Part shown: in pieces, positions 6,178 through 6,212 of the stretch
Layout of the letters: every line of letters begins with the position of its first letter
How positions within the stretch are numbered: position 1 is the stretch's first letter
Source of the DNA: Planctomycetaceae bacterium
GTDB lineage: Bacteria; Planctomycetota; Planctomycetia; Pirellulales; UBA1268
Direction: 5' to 3'
NCBI GenBank assembly: GCA_030616935.1
Contig: JAUWWJ010000102.1
Span: 1-6,212, forward strand
Length of the DNA stretch: 6,212 bases
Notes under the pieces: generated by a model
What the model was told of the DNA's origin: nothing
The model's database searches: none
Seen by the model: the letters and a program-made list of their open reading frames with translations, nothing else
Position numbers and translations under genes: made by a program

Positions 6178-6212
6178 CGTCCCGAATGCCGAGACGCTGA
6201 TACACCCCGAGC
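6152..6212 (-). CDS. Possible C-terminus of an upstream minus-strand gene (partial)
   Basis: A second minus-strand frame enters from the right edge and ends at TAG (6154-6152). It encodes LGVYQRLGIRDDGVATTTP, which reads like an ordinary protein tail. If real, it would overlap the ATG at 6177 of the next gene by 26 nt, or leave 34 bp to the GTG at 6117. With only 19 residues visible, no family can be assigned, and the other two minus-strand frames are also open at the edge. Confidence 0.2.
   Translation of the reverse strand, partial: LGVYQRLGIRDDGVATTTP

Overview
The window looks like chromosomal DNA from a planctomycete (Planctomycetota, plausibly the Pirellulales). The evidence is protein type, not a database match. 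One gene encodes the short 'carboxypeptidase regulatory-like' secreted domain that planctomycetes carry in many copies (C-terminal pattern of PGAV-G-HTVRITT followed by VP-RYN). Another encodes a Hanks-type Ser/Thr kinase of the LGPY-GRGGMGAVYEA style common there. Shine-Dalgarno sequences are weak, and G+C is near half by eye.

Layout. From 1 to 610 on the minus strand is the N-terminal two thirds of a Ser/Thr protein kinase domain, cut by the left edge. A gap of about 110 bp holds a perfect 12-bp palindrome (644-655) and a possible -10 element. Next comes a plus-strand run of four tightly packed genes: an MmgE/PrpD-family protein (721-2256), tRNA pseudouridine-55 synthase truB (2253-3167, 4-nt overlap), a VanZ-like membrane protein (3248-3706, after an 80-bp gap) and deoxyribose-phosphate aldolase deoC (3696-4379, 11-nt overlap). 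A 56-bp convergent gap with a weak hairpin follows. Two minus-strand genes end the window: a ChaA-type Ca2+(Na+)/H+ antiporter (4436-5536) and, upstream of it, the membrane-anchored carboxypeptidase-regulatory-like protein (5599 to about 6177). The last bases may include the C-terminus of a further minus-strand gene.

How the genes fit together. The plus-strand genes look like one transcription unit from their overlaps, but their jobs differ (small-acid dehydratase-like enzyme, tRNA modification, membrane protein of unknown role, deoxynucleoside catabolism). They look like a housekeeping cluster rather than one pathway. No prpB or prpC accompanies the PrpD-like gene, and no infB, rbfA or nusA lies beside truB within the window. 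I saw no tRNA or rRNA gene, insertion sequence, CRISPR array or phage gene. No stretch over 300 bp lacks a gene.

I do not see an undescribed multi-gene system here. The points most worth a second look are the apparent change at a conserved active-site Asp in the MmgE/PrpD protein, the palindrome between the divergent kinase and MmgE/PrpD genes, and the PrpD-like/truB translational coupling.
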